From positions 1 through 33,753 of the forward strand of contig NZ_MUME01000018.1 of assembly GCF_002155915.1 (NCBI RefSeq): DNA of 33,753 nt, in the 5' to 3' direction. Made by a program: the position numbers and the translations under genes. The notes beneath the pieces were generated by a model. The model ran no database searches. It worked only from the letters and a program-made list of their open reading frames with translations, and had not been told where the DNA came from. This document shows positions 1 to 7,444 of the stretch, in pieces. The first letter of the stretch is position 1, and the number at the start of each line of letters is the position of its first letter. The stretch comes from Streptomyces thermovulgaris. Lineage in GTDB: Bacteria; Actinomycetota; Actinomycetes; Streptomycetales; Streptomycetaceae.

Positions 1-267
1 GTAGACCGACGTGTCGATCGGGATCGCCACATAGGAGGCGATGAAACCGATGGTGGCCAGCATCGACACCGTGAACAGCAGGGCCACGGTGCGCTCGGAC
101 CGCTTGGCCGCCCGCTCGTCGATGTCCTGGACCCGGGGCTCGTGCGGCGGCAGGCCCGGGTCGGCGAACGGATTGCGCTCGTCCGCGACCGAGACCGCCC
201 CGCGCCCGCGCTCATCGGCGGCCTGCTCGGCAGGCAGGTTCTGTTCTGGAATGTCGTGGCTACTCAT
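1..267 (-). CDS. qcrA: QcrA, Rieske iron-sulfur subunit of cytochrome bcc reductase (N-terminal part, cut by window edge)
   Basis: Rieske subunit of the actinobacterial cytochrome bcc complex, which passes electrons from menaquinol through a [2Fe-2S] cluster to QcrC. Only the first 89 codons are present; the Rieske cluster motifs lie beyond the window edge. The visible part is a hydrophilic, acidic N-terminal stretch with the family-typical NPFADPGLPPHE motif (about residues 32-43), then a basic patch AAKRSER and a first membrane segment (about residues 60-82). The ATG at 267 overlaps the TGA of qcrC by four bases (ATGA), so translation is probably coupled. The identification rests on this N-terminus plus position directly after qcrC, the usual qcrC-qcrA-qcrB order. 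Confidence 0.93.
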   Translation of the reverse strand, partial: MSSHDIPEQNLPAEQAADERGRGAVSVADERNPFADPGLPPHEPRVQDIDERAAKRSERTVALLFTVSMLATIGFIASYVAIPIDTSVY

Positions 268-1073
268 GACCTCTTGGCCTTTGCGGTCCGAGCGGTGACC
301 CAAACGGTGACCGCGATCAGGGCGCCCAGCCCGAAGATCCAGGCGAACAGGCCCTCGACGACCGGTCCGAGACCGCCCAGCTGCGCACCGCCCGGGGTCT
401 CGGTCTCAGGACCGTTGACCTCGTTGAGGTACGCGACGATGTCCTTCTTGTTCTGCTCCGACAGCACGCCGTCGGGGAAGGCGGGCATGTTCTGCGGGCC
501 GGTCAGCATGGCCTCGTAGATGTGCTTGTTGCTCACACCGCCGAGGTTCGGGGCGTACTTTCCGTGCGTCAGCGCACCGCCCTGACCGGTGAAGTTGTGG
601 CACTGGGCGCAGTTGTTGCGGAACAGCTCACCGCCCTTGGCCGCGTCCGCACCCGCGGGGTCGTACTGGTTCTTCGTCGGAATGGCCGGGCCGGCGCCGA
701 GCGAGGCGATGTACGCGGCCATCTGGTCGATCTCGGCCTGGGTGTACTTCACCCGCTTGCGCGGAGCCTGGGCGCCCGGCTGCTGGGCCGGCATACGGCC
801 GGTGCCCACCTGGAAGTCGACCGCCGCGGCGCCCACGCCCACCAGGCTGGGACCGTCAGTGGTGCCCTCGCCCTCGGTGCCGTGGCAGCTGGCGCAGCCG
901 ACCGTGTAGAGCTTCTTGCCCTCTTCGATGGCGAGGGACTGGGCGGTGTCCTCGGCCTTCGCCTTGCTCGCGGGCGCGAACGCGGTGTACAGCCCCCCCG
1001 TGGCCGCCAGCGCGAGGAGTAGGACGACGACCGCCGCCAAAGGATGGCGTCGTCGTGCGGAGAGCTTTTTCAC
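264..1073 (-). CDS. qcrC: QcrC, membrane-anchored diheme cytochrome c of the bcc complex
   Basis: Diheme cytochrome c subunit of the bcc reductase. It connects QcrA directly to the aa3 oxidase, so no soluble cytochrome c is needed. It has 269 residues, with an N-terminal hydrophobic anchor (about 12-32) and two cytochrome c domains carrying CASCH (C60, C63, H64) and CAQCH (C155, C158, H159). Methionine-containing segments after each motif (GRMPAQQ near 92; QNMPAF near 194) could supply the axial ligands. A C-terminal membrane segment lies at about 238-260. The start is GTG at 1073 with a GGGG Shine-Dalgarno-like stretch just upstream. It lies 61 bases after ctaE on the same strand and overlaps qcrA by 4 bases, so it belongs to the ctaE-qcrCA(B) operon. 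Confidence 0.96.
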   Translation of the reverse strand: MKKLSARRRHPLAAVVVLLLALAATGGLYTAFAPASKAKAEDTAQSLAIEEGKKLYTVGCASCHGTEGEGTTDGPSLVGVGAAAVDFQVGTGRMPAQQPGAQAPRKRVKYTQAEIDQMAAYIASLGAGPAIPTKNQYDPAGADAAKGGELFRNNCAQCHNFTGQGGALTHGKYAPNLGGVSNKHIYEAMLTGPQNMPAFPDGVLSEQNKKDIVAYLNEVNGPETETPGGAQLGGLGPVVEGLFAWIFGLGALIAVTVWVTARTAKAKRS

Positions 1074-1134
1074 GATTACCCCGGTGTCAGGATCTTCTGC
1101 GTCGATGTTTTGCGGACTTGGGTCGGCTCGTCGG

Positions 1135-1746
1135 CTACTGGATCAAATAGATCGTGGCGAAGAGACCGATCCAGACGACATCGACGAAGTGCCAGTAGTA
1201 GGACACGACGATGGCTGCGGTCGCCTGCTCGTGGGTGAACCTCCGGGCCGCGTAGGTACGGCCGAGCACCAGCAGGAAGGCGAAGAGGCCGCCCAGCACG
1301 TGCAGGCCGTGGAAGCCGGTGGTCAGGTAGAACACCGAGCCGTAGGGGCCGGAGGAAATGGAGATTCCGTGCTCCTCCACCAGGGCGGTGTACTCGTACA
1401 CCTGGCCGCCGATGAAGATCGCGCCCATGATGAAGGTGATGATGAACCACAACCGGAGCTTCTTCACGTCCCCGCGCTCGGCGGCGAAGACGCCGAGCTG
1501 ACAGGTGAGCGAGGAGAGCACCAGGATCGTGGTGTTCACCGAGGAGAACGGGACGTCCAGGCCGCCCGCCATCTCATTCCAATACGCCGGACCCGTCACC
1601 GAGCGCAGGGTGAAGTACATCGCGAAGAGGGCCGCGAAGAACATCAGCTCGGAACTCAGCCAGATGATGGTTCCGACGCTGGTGAGGTTCGGTCGGTTGA
1701 CCGACGGGTGCGCGTGCCCGGTATCTACTGTCGTTGCTGTCGCCAC
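1135..1746 (-). CDS. ctaE: CtaE, cytochrome c oxidase subunit III
   Basis: Subunit III of the aa3-type cytochrome c oxidase, a structural integral membrane subunit without redox cofactor. The 203-residue version begins GTG GCG ACA; the family signature [17 protein letters not shown] follows within 35 residues. Conserved segments include [13 protein letters not shown], the [12 protein letters not shown] helix and the C-terminal [14 protein letters not shown]. An open frame extends upstream to 1893, but that extension is not family-like. GTG 1746 is preferred because a CATAAT -10 box ends exactly six bases before it (leaderless arrangement) and there is no Shine-Dalgarno. It is first gene of the operon running into qcrC. 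An ATG 8 bases upstream is out of frame (see findings). Confidence 0.93.
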   Translation of the reverse strand: MATATTVDTGHAHPSVNRPNLTSVGTIIWLSSELMFFAALFAMYFTLRSVTGPAYWNEMAGGLDVPFSSVNTTILVLSSLTCQLGVFAAERGDVKKLRLWFIITFIMGAIFIGGQVYEYTALVEEHGISISSGPYGSVFYLTTGFHGLHVLGGLFAFLLVLGRTYAARRFTHEQATAAIVVSYYWHFVDVVWIGLFATIYLIQ

Positions 1747-1752
1747 GCCGAC

Positions 1753-1758
1753 ATTATG
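1753..1758 (-). promoter_or_regulatory. -10 box of leaderless ctaE promoter
   Basis: On the minus strand CATAAT (5 of 6 matches to TATAAT) is followed by exactly six bases and then the GTG start of ctaE, so the transcript is predicted to begin at or within a base of the start codon. The best -35 match about 17 bases upstream, GTGAGG, is weak. Confidence 0.55.
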
Positions 1759-1878
1759 TCGGTCGCTTATCTCGCCCTCACTCCGGGGGGTGCTGTTCGG
1801 AGTGTCCGGGGTCGTGTGCTGCTCGTACGGCCCGTCGAAGAGCTGTTCCAACCGCTGCCGACCAGGGGTGGGAAGGAG

Positions 1879-1884
1879 TAGCAT
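1879..1884 (+). promoter_or_regulatory. candidate -10 box for the receiver-like gene
   Basis: TAGCAT, with a weak CTGCCG -35 candidate 18 bases upstream, would start transcription near 1891 and give a leader of about 50 bases containing the strong GGAGGA ribosome binding site before ATG 1944. Confidence 0.35.
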
Positions 1885-1943
1885 CCGCGCCATCGGTACC
1901 CGTAAGTTCCCGACGAGTTCCCGATCGACGACGCGGAGGAACC

Positions 1944-2345
1944 ATGCAGGCGACCGCCACGGTGCTGGTCTACAGCGACGACGCCAACACCCGGGAGCAG
2001 GTGCGGCTGGCCTGCGGACGCCGGCCGGCTCCGGACTCCCCCGTGGTGAGGATCCTGGAGTGCGCCACGCCCGCCGCGGTGCTCAAGGAACTGGACAAGG
2101 GCGGGATCGACGTCTGCGTCCTGGACGGCGAGGCCGTGCCGCTGGGCGGCATGGGGATGTGCCGGCAGATCAAGGACGAGATCTTCGGCTGCCCGCCGGT
2201 GCTGCTGCTGATCGCCCGGCCGCAGGACGCGTGGCTGGCGACGTGGAGCCGGGCCGACGCGGCGGTCACCCTGCCGGTGGAGCCGGTGGAGTTCGCCCGT
2301 GCGCTGGCCTCCCTGCTGCGGAAGAAGGAACTGAGCGGCGTCTGA
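1944..2345 (+). CDS. Stand-alone receiver-like (CheY-fold) protein
   Basis: A 133-residue protein that looks like a single response-regulator receiver domain without an output domain. ATG 1944 is chosen because GGAGGA sits four bases upstream. Visible landmarks: strand 1 VLVYSDDA with acidic D12/D13, strand 3 [13 protein letters not shown] with the candidate phospho-acceptor D61, strand 4 [12 protein letters not shown] without the usual Ser/Thr, and strand 5 [12 protein letters not shown] in which leucine (L110) stands where receivers carry the conserved lysine before proline. With Lys and Thr/Ser absent, classical phosphorylation switching is doubtful and a pseudo-receiver is possible. It is divergent from the ctaE-qcr operon (197 bases apart), but no functional link is shown by the sequence. 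Confidence 0.8.
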   Translation: MQATATVLVYSDDANTREQVRLACGRRPAPDSPVVRILECATPAAVLKELDKGGIDVCVLDGEAVPLGGMGMCRQIKDEIFGCPPVLLLIARPQDAWLATWSRADAAVTLPVEPVEFARALASLLRKKELSGV

Positions 2346-2419
2346 CCTCCGGCTGTTCCGGGGAACTCGGGGCGGGCCGTTCGTCCTGCGGGTGCGGGCC
2401 GTCCCGGGCGACGCGTCCG

Positions 2420-2449
2420 CACGGAGCCGTCCCTCGGTACGGCTCCGTG
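2420..2449 (+). terminator. Terminator after the receiver-like gene
   Basis: Perfect 11-bp inverted repeat CACGGAGCCGT / ACGGCTCCGTG around an 8-base loop, followed by TCCTTTT (2450-2456). It lies 74 bases after the stop at 2345. A C/T-rich low-complexity stretch (about 2460-2550) with no convincing gene follows. Confidence 0.75.
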
Positions 2450-2591
2450 TCCTTTTGCCGGCCCTTTCGCCGGTTTCCTCGTCCCTCTCCTCGCCGCTCC
2501 CCCTGTCGCTCTCCTCGTCGTTCCTCTTGCCGCTCCTTCGGGCGGTCCCCTCGTCGCGCATCGTCCGCTCACCGTCTCCGCGCGAGGCCCG

Positions 2592-3848
2592 CTACAGGCT
2601 CTGGGGGCTCAGCCGGGGCCGGCCGTCGTCCGTTCCCGGGGCCTTCGCCGCGGTCAGGGCGCTGCCCTGGAGCCACTCCTGCCAGGGGATGTTCCAGTCG
2701 CCGAAGCCGTTGTCGAAGTGTTCCATCGACTTGCCGGTGGAGTTGACGACCTCGACGAGGTCTCCCTCCTTGACGGTCTCGAAGAACCACGCGGCGTTGG
2801 TGTTGCTCATGCCGACGCAGCCGTGGCTGACGTTGGAGACGCCGTGGGAGCCGACGGACCAGGGGGCGGCATGGACGTACTCACCGCTCCACGTCACCCG
2901 GACGGCGTAGTACACGGGCAGGTCGTAGGAGTCCGGGGACCCGGCGGGGATGCCCACGGTGGTGCTCCTCATCTGCACGCGGTACTCCTTGGCCAGGACG
3001 ACCTTGACGCCGTTGCGGGTCTCGAAGCCGGCCTTGCCCGCGGTGATGGGGATCTCCTTGATCTTCTCGTCGTTCTTGTAGACCGTCATCCGGTGCTTGG
3101 CGACGTCCGCGACAGCGACGATGCGGTCACCGATGGTGAGCTTCAGCGGTTTGGCGGTACCGCCCCACAGCCGGTCGCCGATCTTGATGTTCTCCAGGTT
3201 GCTGCGCACCTCGACGGTGGTGTTGGCGGGCCAGTAGGAGCGGGGGCGGTAATGGAGCTTCTTGTCGTCCACCCAGTACCAGGAGCCCTCCACGGCGGGC
3301 ACCGAGTCGACCTTCAGGGCGCGCTCCACGACGGCCCGTTGCGCCGGGTCCGTGATCGGCTGGTCCAGTTCGGCCGTGATGGGCTGGCCCACGCCGTAGG
3401 TGCCCGCCTCCGGCCCGAACTTCACATTCAGCCGCTTGAGGCCGGTGGGCGCGCTGGTGTCGAAGGTGAGCACCTTGCGGCCGGGCCTGCCGCTGCCGTC
3501 CTCCGTGCGCACGGTCACCGTGTAGTGGGCGCCCGCGGCCAGCGGTGAGGTGCTGTGCCAGCGGCTGCCGTCGGCGGCGAGTTCGCCGGAGACGTAACGG
3601 CCCGTGGAGTCCACGGCGGTGACGTCCGTGATCCGGCTGTCCGAACCGTCGGCGGTGATCTCGAGAGGCTTGTCCGGGTCGACCTTCTCGCCGCGTTTCC
3701 CCGAACCGCTGAACGAGATCTGGTCCGTCGCGTCGTACGGGGTGGCGGCCAGGGGATTGCCGTCGGCGTCACAGGCGGTGACGGTCGCCCCCAGAGCGGC
3801 TGCCAGCAGCACGCAGACGGTGCCGGCGGTGTACGGAGTGGTGCTCAT
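2592..3848 (-). CDS. Ig-like L,D-transpeptidase lipoprotein (YkuD family)
   Basis: Cell-wall enzyme predicted to make 3-3 peptidoglycan cross-links or attach proteins, acting outside the membrane. It has 418 residues: a signal peptide ending in a lipobox (V-T-A-C26), Ig-like beta domains (about 45-240) as in actinobacterial Ldt enzymes, then the YkuD catalytic domain (about 243-370) with H326 and the catalytic motif S-H-G-C-V (H342, C344). A C-terminal tail contains the Trp-rich WNIPWQEWL segment. The start is ATG 3848; no Shine-Dalgarno is seen, but TAGCGT ends exactly six bases before it, suggesting a leaderless mRNA. It is a monocistronic gene between the two respiratory operons; nothing in the sequence ties it to respiration. 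Confidence 0.93.
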   Translation of the reverse strand: MSTTPYTAGTVCVLLAAALGATVTACDADGNPLAATPYDATDQISFSGSGKRGEKVDPDKPLEITADGSDSRITDVTAVDSTGRYVSGELAADGSRWHSTSPLAAGAHYTVTVRTEDGSGRPGRKVLTFDTSAPTGLKRLNVKFGPEAGTYGVGQPITAELDQPITDPAQRAVVERALKVDSVPAVEGSWYWVDDKKLHYRPRSYWPANTTVEVRSNLENIKIGDRLWGGTAKPLKLTIGDRIVAVADVAKHRMTVYKNDEKIKEIPITAGKAGFETRNGVKVVLAKEYRVQMRSTTVGIPAGSPDSYDLPVYYAVRVTWSGEYVHAAPWSVGSHGVSNVSHGCVGMSNTNAAWFFETVKEGDLVEVVNSTGKSMEHFDNGFGDWNIPWQEWLQGSALTAAKAPGTDDGRPRLSPQSL

Positions 3849-3854
3849 GAGGTC

Positions 3855-3860
3855 ACGCTA
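3855..3860 (-). promoter_or_regulatory. -10 box of leaderless L,D-transpeptidase promoter
   Basis: On the minus strand TAGCGT is followed by GACCTC and then the ATG start, exactly the spacing of a leaderless transcript. No good -35 element is visible. Confidence 0.5.
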
Positions 3861-3926
3861 GGAAGCTTCGCCGACTCCGGCACGATGAATCGTCCATGCG
3901 GGTGACCCCCTCTTCGGCGGAAGACG

Positions 3927-3966
3927 CGGCAGCCCGGCTCCTTTCCGGGAAGGAGCCGGGCTGCCG
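3927..3966 (-). terminator. Terminator of the ctaC-ctaD-ctaF operon
   Basis: Perfect 17-bp inverted repeat (3927-3943 and 3950-3966) with the 6-base loop TCCGGG, 26 bases after the ctaF stop. It is the strongest hairpin in the window. No U-tract follows on the minus strand, which is common for Streptomyces terminators. Confidence 0.8.
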
Positions 3967-3992
3967 GTGTTCAACGCCGGTCGGCGGGACCG

Positions 3993-4391
3993 TTACTGGG
4001 TGCGGTTCTCACCGCGGTAGTACTCGAAGACCCAGCCGAACACGCTGAGCAGGATGATCGGAACCGAGAAGTACAGCAGCCACCAGCCGACCGCGACGCC
4101 GAGGAAGCCCAGCGCCCAGCCGATGGCGAGCCCGAGCGGCTGCCAGCTGTGCGGGCTGAAGAAGCCCAGCTCGCCGGCGCCGTCCGCGACATCGGCCTCC
4201 TTGTCGTCCTGGGCGCCCGGGTCGACCCGCCGGGCGGTGAAGCCCAGGTAGAAGCCGACCATGATGGCCAGGCCGAAGGCCATGAAGAGCGTCGTGATGC
4301 CGATCGGCTCCTTCGCCCACAGGCCATAGAGGATGGCCATGATGAGCAGGAAGACGCTCAGCCACATGAACATCTTGCCCTGGATCTTCAC
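3993..4391 (-). CDS. ctaF: CtaF, actinobacterial cytochrome c oxidase subunit IV
   Basis: Small membrane subunit of the aa3 oxidase found in actinobacteria, a structural component of the bcc-aa3 supercomplex. It has 132 residues with four hydrophobic segments (about 9-24, 33-51, 86-104, 106-122) and a charged loop in between (about 54-75, [11 protein letters not shown]). The start GTG 4391 overlaps the TGA of ctaD in a GTGA junction, consistent with translational coupling. It is the last gene of the operon, followed by the 17-bp hairpin. Length and topology match the family closely. Confidence 0.93.
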   Translation of the reverse strand: MKIQGKMFMWLSVFLLIMAILYGLWAKEPIGITTLFMAFGLAIMVGFYLGFTARRVDPGAQDDKEADVADGAGELGFFSPHSWQPLGLAIGWALGFLGVAVGWWLLYFSVPIILLSVFGWVFEYYRGENRTQ

Positions 4392-6124
4392 TTGCCGGCC
4401 TCCTTTCCACCGACGAGGGCCTTCTCGCCGTGGCCGGCGTGCTCGAGCTGCTCGAGCGCGGCGATCTCGGGGTGCTGCAGGTCGAACGCGGGGGATTCAC
4501 TGCGGATGCGCGGCAGGGAGAGGAAGTTGTGCCGCGGCGGCGGGCAGGAGGTGGTCCACTCCAGGGAGCGGCCGTAGCCCCACGGGTCGTTGACACCGAC
4601 CGGCTTGCCGTACTTGGCCGTCTTCCAGACGTTGTAGAAGAACGGCAGGAGCGACAGGCCGAGCACGAACGAGGAGATCGTGGAGATCGTGTTCAGGGTG
4701 GTGAAGCCGTCGGCCGCCAGGTAGTCGGAGTAGCGGCGCGGGAAGCCCTCGACACCCAGCCAGTGCTGCACCAGGAAGGTGCCGTGGAAGCCGATGAACA
4801 GCGTCCAGAACGTGATCTTGCCCAGGCGCTCGTCGAGCATCTTGCCCGTCCACTTCGGCCACCAGAAGTGGAAGCCGGCGAACATCGCGAAGACGACCGT
4901 GCCGAAGACCACGTAGTGGAAGTGGGCCACCACGAAGTAGCTGTCGGTGACGTGGAAGTCCAGCGGCGGCGCGGCCAGGATGACACCGGTCAGACCGCCG
5001 AAGAGGAAGGTCACCATGAAGCCGATCGTCCACAGCATCGGCGTCTCGAAGGAGAGCGAGCCCCTCCACATGGTGCCGATCCAGTTGAAGAACTTCACAC
5101 CGGTCGGGACCGCGATCAGGAAGGTCATGAAGGAGAAGAACGGCAGCAGGATCCCGCCCGTGGTGTACATGTGGTGCGCCCACACGGTCACCGACAGGCC
5201 CGCGATGGCGATGGTCGCGCCGATCAGCCCCATGTAGCCGAACATCGGCTTGCGGGAGAACACCGGGATGATCTCACTGACGATGCCGAAGAACGGCAGC
5301 GCGATGATGTACACCTCGGGGTGACCGAAGAACCAGAACAGGTGCTGCCACAGCAGCGCACCGCCGTTGGACGAGGCGAAGATCTGACCGCCGAACTTGC
5401 GGTCGTACTCGAGCGTGAGCAGTGCGGCGGCCAGCACCGGGAAGGCCAGCAGCACCAGCACACCGGTCAGCAGCACGTTCCACGTGAAGATCGGCATGCG
5501 GAACATGGTCATGCCCGGAGCGCGCATGCAGATGATCGTGGTGATGAAGTTGACCGCACCGAGGATGGTGCCGAAGCCCTGCAGGGTCAGACCCATGATC
5601 CACAGGTCGGCGCCCATGCCCGGGGTGTGCGTCGCGTCCGACAGCGGCGCGTAGCCCGTCCAGCCGAAGTCCGGCGCACCCTGCGGGGTGAAGAACCCGG
5701 AGATCGCGATGATCGAGCCGATCAGGTACAGCCAGTAGGCCAGCATGTTCAGCCGCGGAAAGGCGACGTCCGGGGCGCCGATCTGCAGCGGCATGATCCA
5801 GTTGGCGAAGCCGGCGAACAGAGGCGTCGCGAACATCAGCAGCATGAGCGTGCCGTGCATCGTGAACGCCTGGTTGAACTGTTCGTTCGACATGATCTGC
5901 AGGCCCGGACGGGCCAGCTCGGCGCGCATGACGAGCGCCAGGACGCCGCCGATGCAGAAGAAGACGAACGACGACACCAGGTACAGCGTCCCGATCGTCT
6001 TGTGGTCCGTGCTCGTCAGCCACTTCACCACCACGCTGCCCGGCTGCTTGCGCCGGGCCGGCAGCGCGCTCTTCTGAGAGCTCTCGGCTGCCACAGCACC
6101 CTGAGGTTCGTTGAGGATGCTCAC
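4388..6124 (-). CDS. ctaD: CtaD, cytochrome c oxidase subunit I (aa3 type)
   Basis: Catalytic subunit of the proton-pumping cytochrome c oxidase. Its 578 residues have the full set of heme-copper ligands: H90 (heme a, in FTMHGTLML), H268 with Tyr272 of the CuB cross-link in GHPEVY, H317/H318 (CuB), H401 (heme a3) and H403 (heme a) in VAHFHYV. Pump-channel residues D119, E270 and K344 are present, so this is a type A1 enzyme. The start GTG 6124 overlaps the ctaC stop (GTGA) and has GGGAGGTGAA eight bases upstream. It is cotranscribed with ctaC and ctaF. Nothing looks broken or unusual. Confidence 0.98.
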   Translation of the reverse strand: MSILNEPQGAVAAESSQKSALPARRKQPGSVVVKWLTSTDHKTIGTLYLVSSFVFFCIGGVLALVMRAELARPGLQIMSNEQFNQAFTMHGTLMLLMFATPLFAGFANWIMPLQIGAPDVAFPRLNMLAYWLYLIGSIIAISGFFTPQGAPDFGWTGYAPLSDATHTPGMGADLWIMGLTLQGFGTILGAVNFITTIICMRAPGMTMFRMPIFTWNVLLTGVLVLLAFPVLAAALLTLEYDRKFGGQIFASSNGGALLWQHLFWFFGHPEVYIIALPFFGIVSEIIPVFSRKPMFGYMGLIGATIAIAGLSVTVWAHHMYTTGGILLPFFSFMTFLIAVPTGVKFFNWIGTMWRGSLSFETPMLWTIGFMVTFLFGGLTGVILAAPPLDFHVTDSYFVVAHFHYVVFGTVVFAMFAGFHFWWPKWTGKMLDERLGKITFWTLFIGFHGTFLVQHWLGVEGFPRRYSDYLAADGFTTLNTISTISSFVLGLSLLPFFYNVWKTAKYGKPVGVNDPWGYGRSLEWTTSCPPPRHNFLSLPRIRSESPAFDLQHPEIAALEQLEHAGHGEKALVGGKEAGK

Positions 6125-7080
6125 AGCTCGTTCACCTCCCGGTTCTTCTCGTGGCTCGTCTGCGCGATACCGGCGGGAACGTAACCGGTCTGCCCCTTCT
6201 TGGCGAGTTCCTTCAGGTGCTGCTCGTAGCGCTCAGGCGAGACGACCTTGACGTTGAACAGCATCCGCGCGTGGTCCTGGCCGCAGAGCTCGGCGCACTT
6301 GCCCCGGAAGGTGCCCTCCTGGGTGGGGGTCACCTGGAAGGAGTTGGTGTGGCCGGGGATGACGTCACGCTTCATCAGGAACGGCAGCACCCAGTAGGAG
6401 TGGATGACGTCGCGCGAGGTGAGGATGAAGCGGACGGTCTTGCCCTTGGGCAGCCACAGGGTCGGGCCGGGGTTGCCGTTCTGCGGGTTCCGCGTGCCCG
6501 GGATGCCGTAGTCGTAGACGCCGCCGGCGTTGGCCGGGAAGTCCTTCTTGTACCGGTCCGGGATGGCGGCCAGGTTCTTGTCGGTCTTCGCGTCACCGGT
6601 CGAGCCGGGGACGGACTCGATGTAGTTGAAGGCCCAGCTCCACTGGTAGCCGACGACGTTCACCGTGACGTCCGGCTTCTTGGACTCGCTCAGGAGCTTC
6701 GACTCGTCACGCGCCGTGAAGTAGAAGAGCACCGAGACGATGAGGAGCGGGACCACGGTGTACAGGGCCTCGATGGGCATGTTGTAGCGGGTCTGCGGAG
6801 GCACCTCCACCTTGGTGCGGCTGCGCCGGTAGAAGAAAGCGCACCACAGGATCAGACCCCACACCAGGCAGCCGATGGCGAGTGCGGCCGCCCAGGAGCC
6901 CTGCCACAGGGAGAGGATGATCGGAGCCTCTTCCGTGGCCGGGGTGGGCATGCCCAGCCGGGGAAAGTCCTTGTATGTGCAACCAGTAGCAGTCAACAGG
7001 ACCAGGCCCGCGGTCAGTGCCTGCAGCAGCTTCCGCCGCATCGGGCGCCGCGGCGAGCGGTCGGAGCCGTTGGGACTCAC
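6121..7080 (-). CDS. ctaC: CtaC, cytochrome c oxidase subunit II (CuA lipoprotein)
   Basis: Subunit II of the aa3 oxidase, carrying the binuclear CuA centre that accepts electrons from QcrC. GTG 7080 gives 319 residues. An upstream extension to 7188 is open but lacks family similarity, and an AAGG-containing site precedes GTG 7080. Domains: signal/lipobox ending A-T-G-C34, two membrane helices (about 54-83 and 103-122), then a cupredoxin domain with H227, C262, E264, C266, H270 and M273 ([13 protein letters not shown]). A long insert (about 158-205) with Asn/Gly/Pro is typical of actinobacterial CtaC. First gene of the ctaCDF operon, divergent from the cysteine desulfurase. Confidence 0.96.
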   Translation of the reverse strand: MSPNGSDRSPRRPMRRKLLQALTAGLVLLTATGCTYKDFPRLGMPTPATEEAPIILSLWQGSWAAALAIGCLVWGLILWCAFFYRRSRTKVEVPPQTRYNMPIEALYTVVPLLIVSVLFYFTARDESKLLSESKKPDVTVNVVGYQWSWAFNYIESVPGSTGDAKTDKNLAAIPDRYKKDFPANAGGVYDYGIPGTRNPQNGNPGPTLWLPKGKTVRFILTSRDVIHSYWVLPFLMKRDVIPGHTNSFQVTPTQEGTFRGKCAELCGQDHARMLFNVKVVSPERYEQHLKELAKKGQTGYVPAGIAQTSHEKNREVNEL

Positions 7081-7163
7081 GTAGCGCCTTCCCGAGAGTC
7101 TCGCCCGCGCGTTTGGCTGCGGCCTGCCTTCTCGCTGGTCGGTCGCCGCCCTGCGTCGGGCAG

Positions 7164-7192
7164 GGGTTTGGATGTTTATGCGGACCAAACCC
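7164..7192. promoter_or_regulatory. Perfect dyad, candidate operator in the ctaC/desulfurase region
   Basis: GGGTTTGG (7164-7171) and CCAAACCC (7185-7192) are perfect 8-base inverted arms separated by 13 bases. The half-site centres are 21 bases apart, two helical turns, as for a dimeric DNA-binding protein. The element stands out from the GC-rich background. The regulator is unknown. Confidence 0.45.
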
Positions 7193-7432
7193 TACTGGAC
7201 GCCCTCCGGCGGAGCGCGGGGAGGGTGGCTTACGCGTCGCGGGTCGGACCGAAGGGGTGGGATAGACCCATATGCCCGGCTTCGTACAGGGGTTTGAGGC
7301 CCTCCGGGAGGGCGGCTGCGCGGCCTGTGCGGCAACCGGGAGGGACGGTGCGGGAGAACGGCGCGGCCGGTCGCCCGCCCGGCGGGACCGCACCGGTACC
7401 GGGCCGCGTCCTCCCCGCCCCTCTGCGGGTCG

Positions 7433-7438
7433 TAGCGT
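7433..7438 (+). promoter_or_regulatory. -10 box of leaderless cysteine desulfurase promoter
   Basis: TAGCGT followed by six bases (TGCTGT) and the GTG start at 7445. No Shine-Dalgarno precedes the start, which supports a leaderless transcript. Confidence 0.5.
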
Positions 7439-7444
7439 TGCTGT

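Larger units (their letters stand above)
7081..7444. promoter_or_regulatory. Divergent ctaC / cysteine desulfurase intergenic region (364 bases)
   Basis: No convincing gene is present; the short open frames here have no family-like sequence. It must hold the ctaC promoter (minus) and the desulfurase promoter (plus, -10 at 7433-7438). An AT-richer patch at about 7164-7195 carries the perfect dyad annotated separately. On the minus strand CATAAA/TAAACA within that dyad are possible -10 elements for ctaC, leaving a leader of about 85-95 bases; this is only a guess. Confidence 0.5.

Noticed and set aside
4430..6184. 584-codon open frame opposite ctaD
   Set aside because: Shadow of high-GC third-position bias on the strand opposite a clear oxidase gene; its translation is a Gly/Arg/Glu-rich polar string with no family-like motif.
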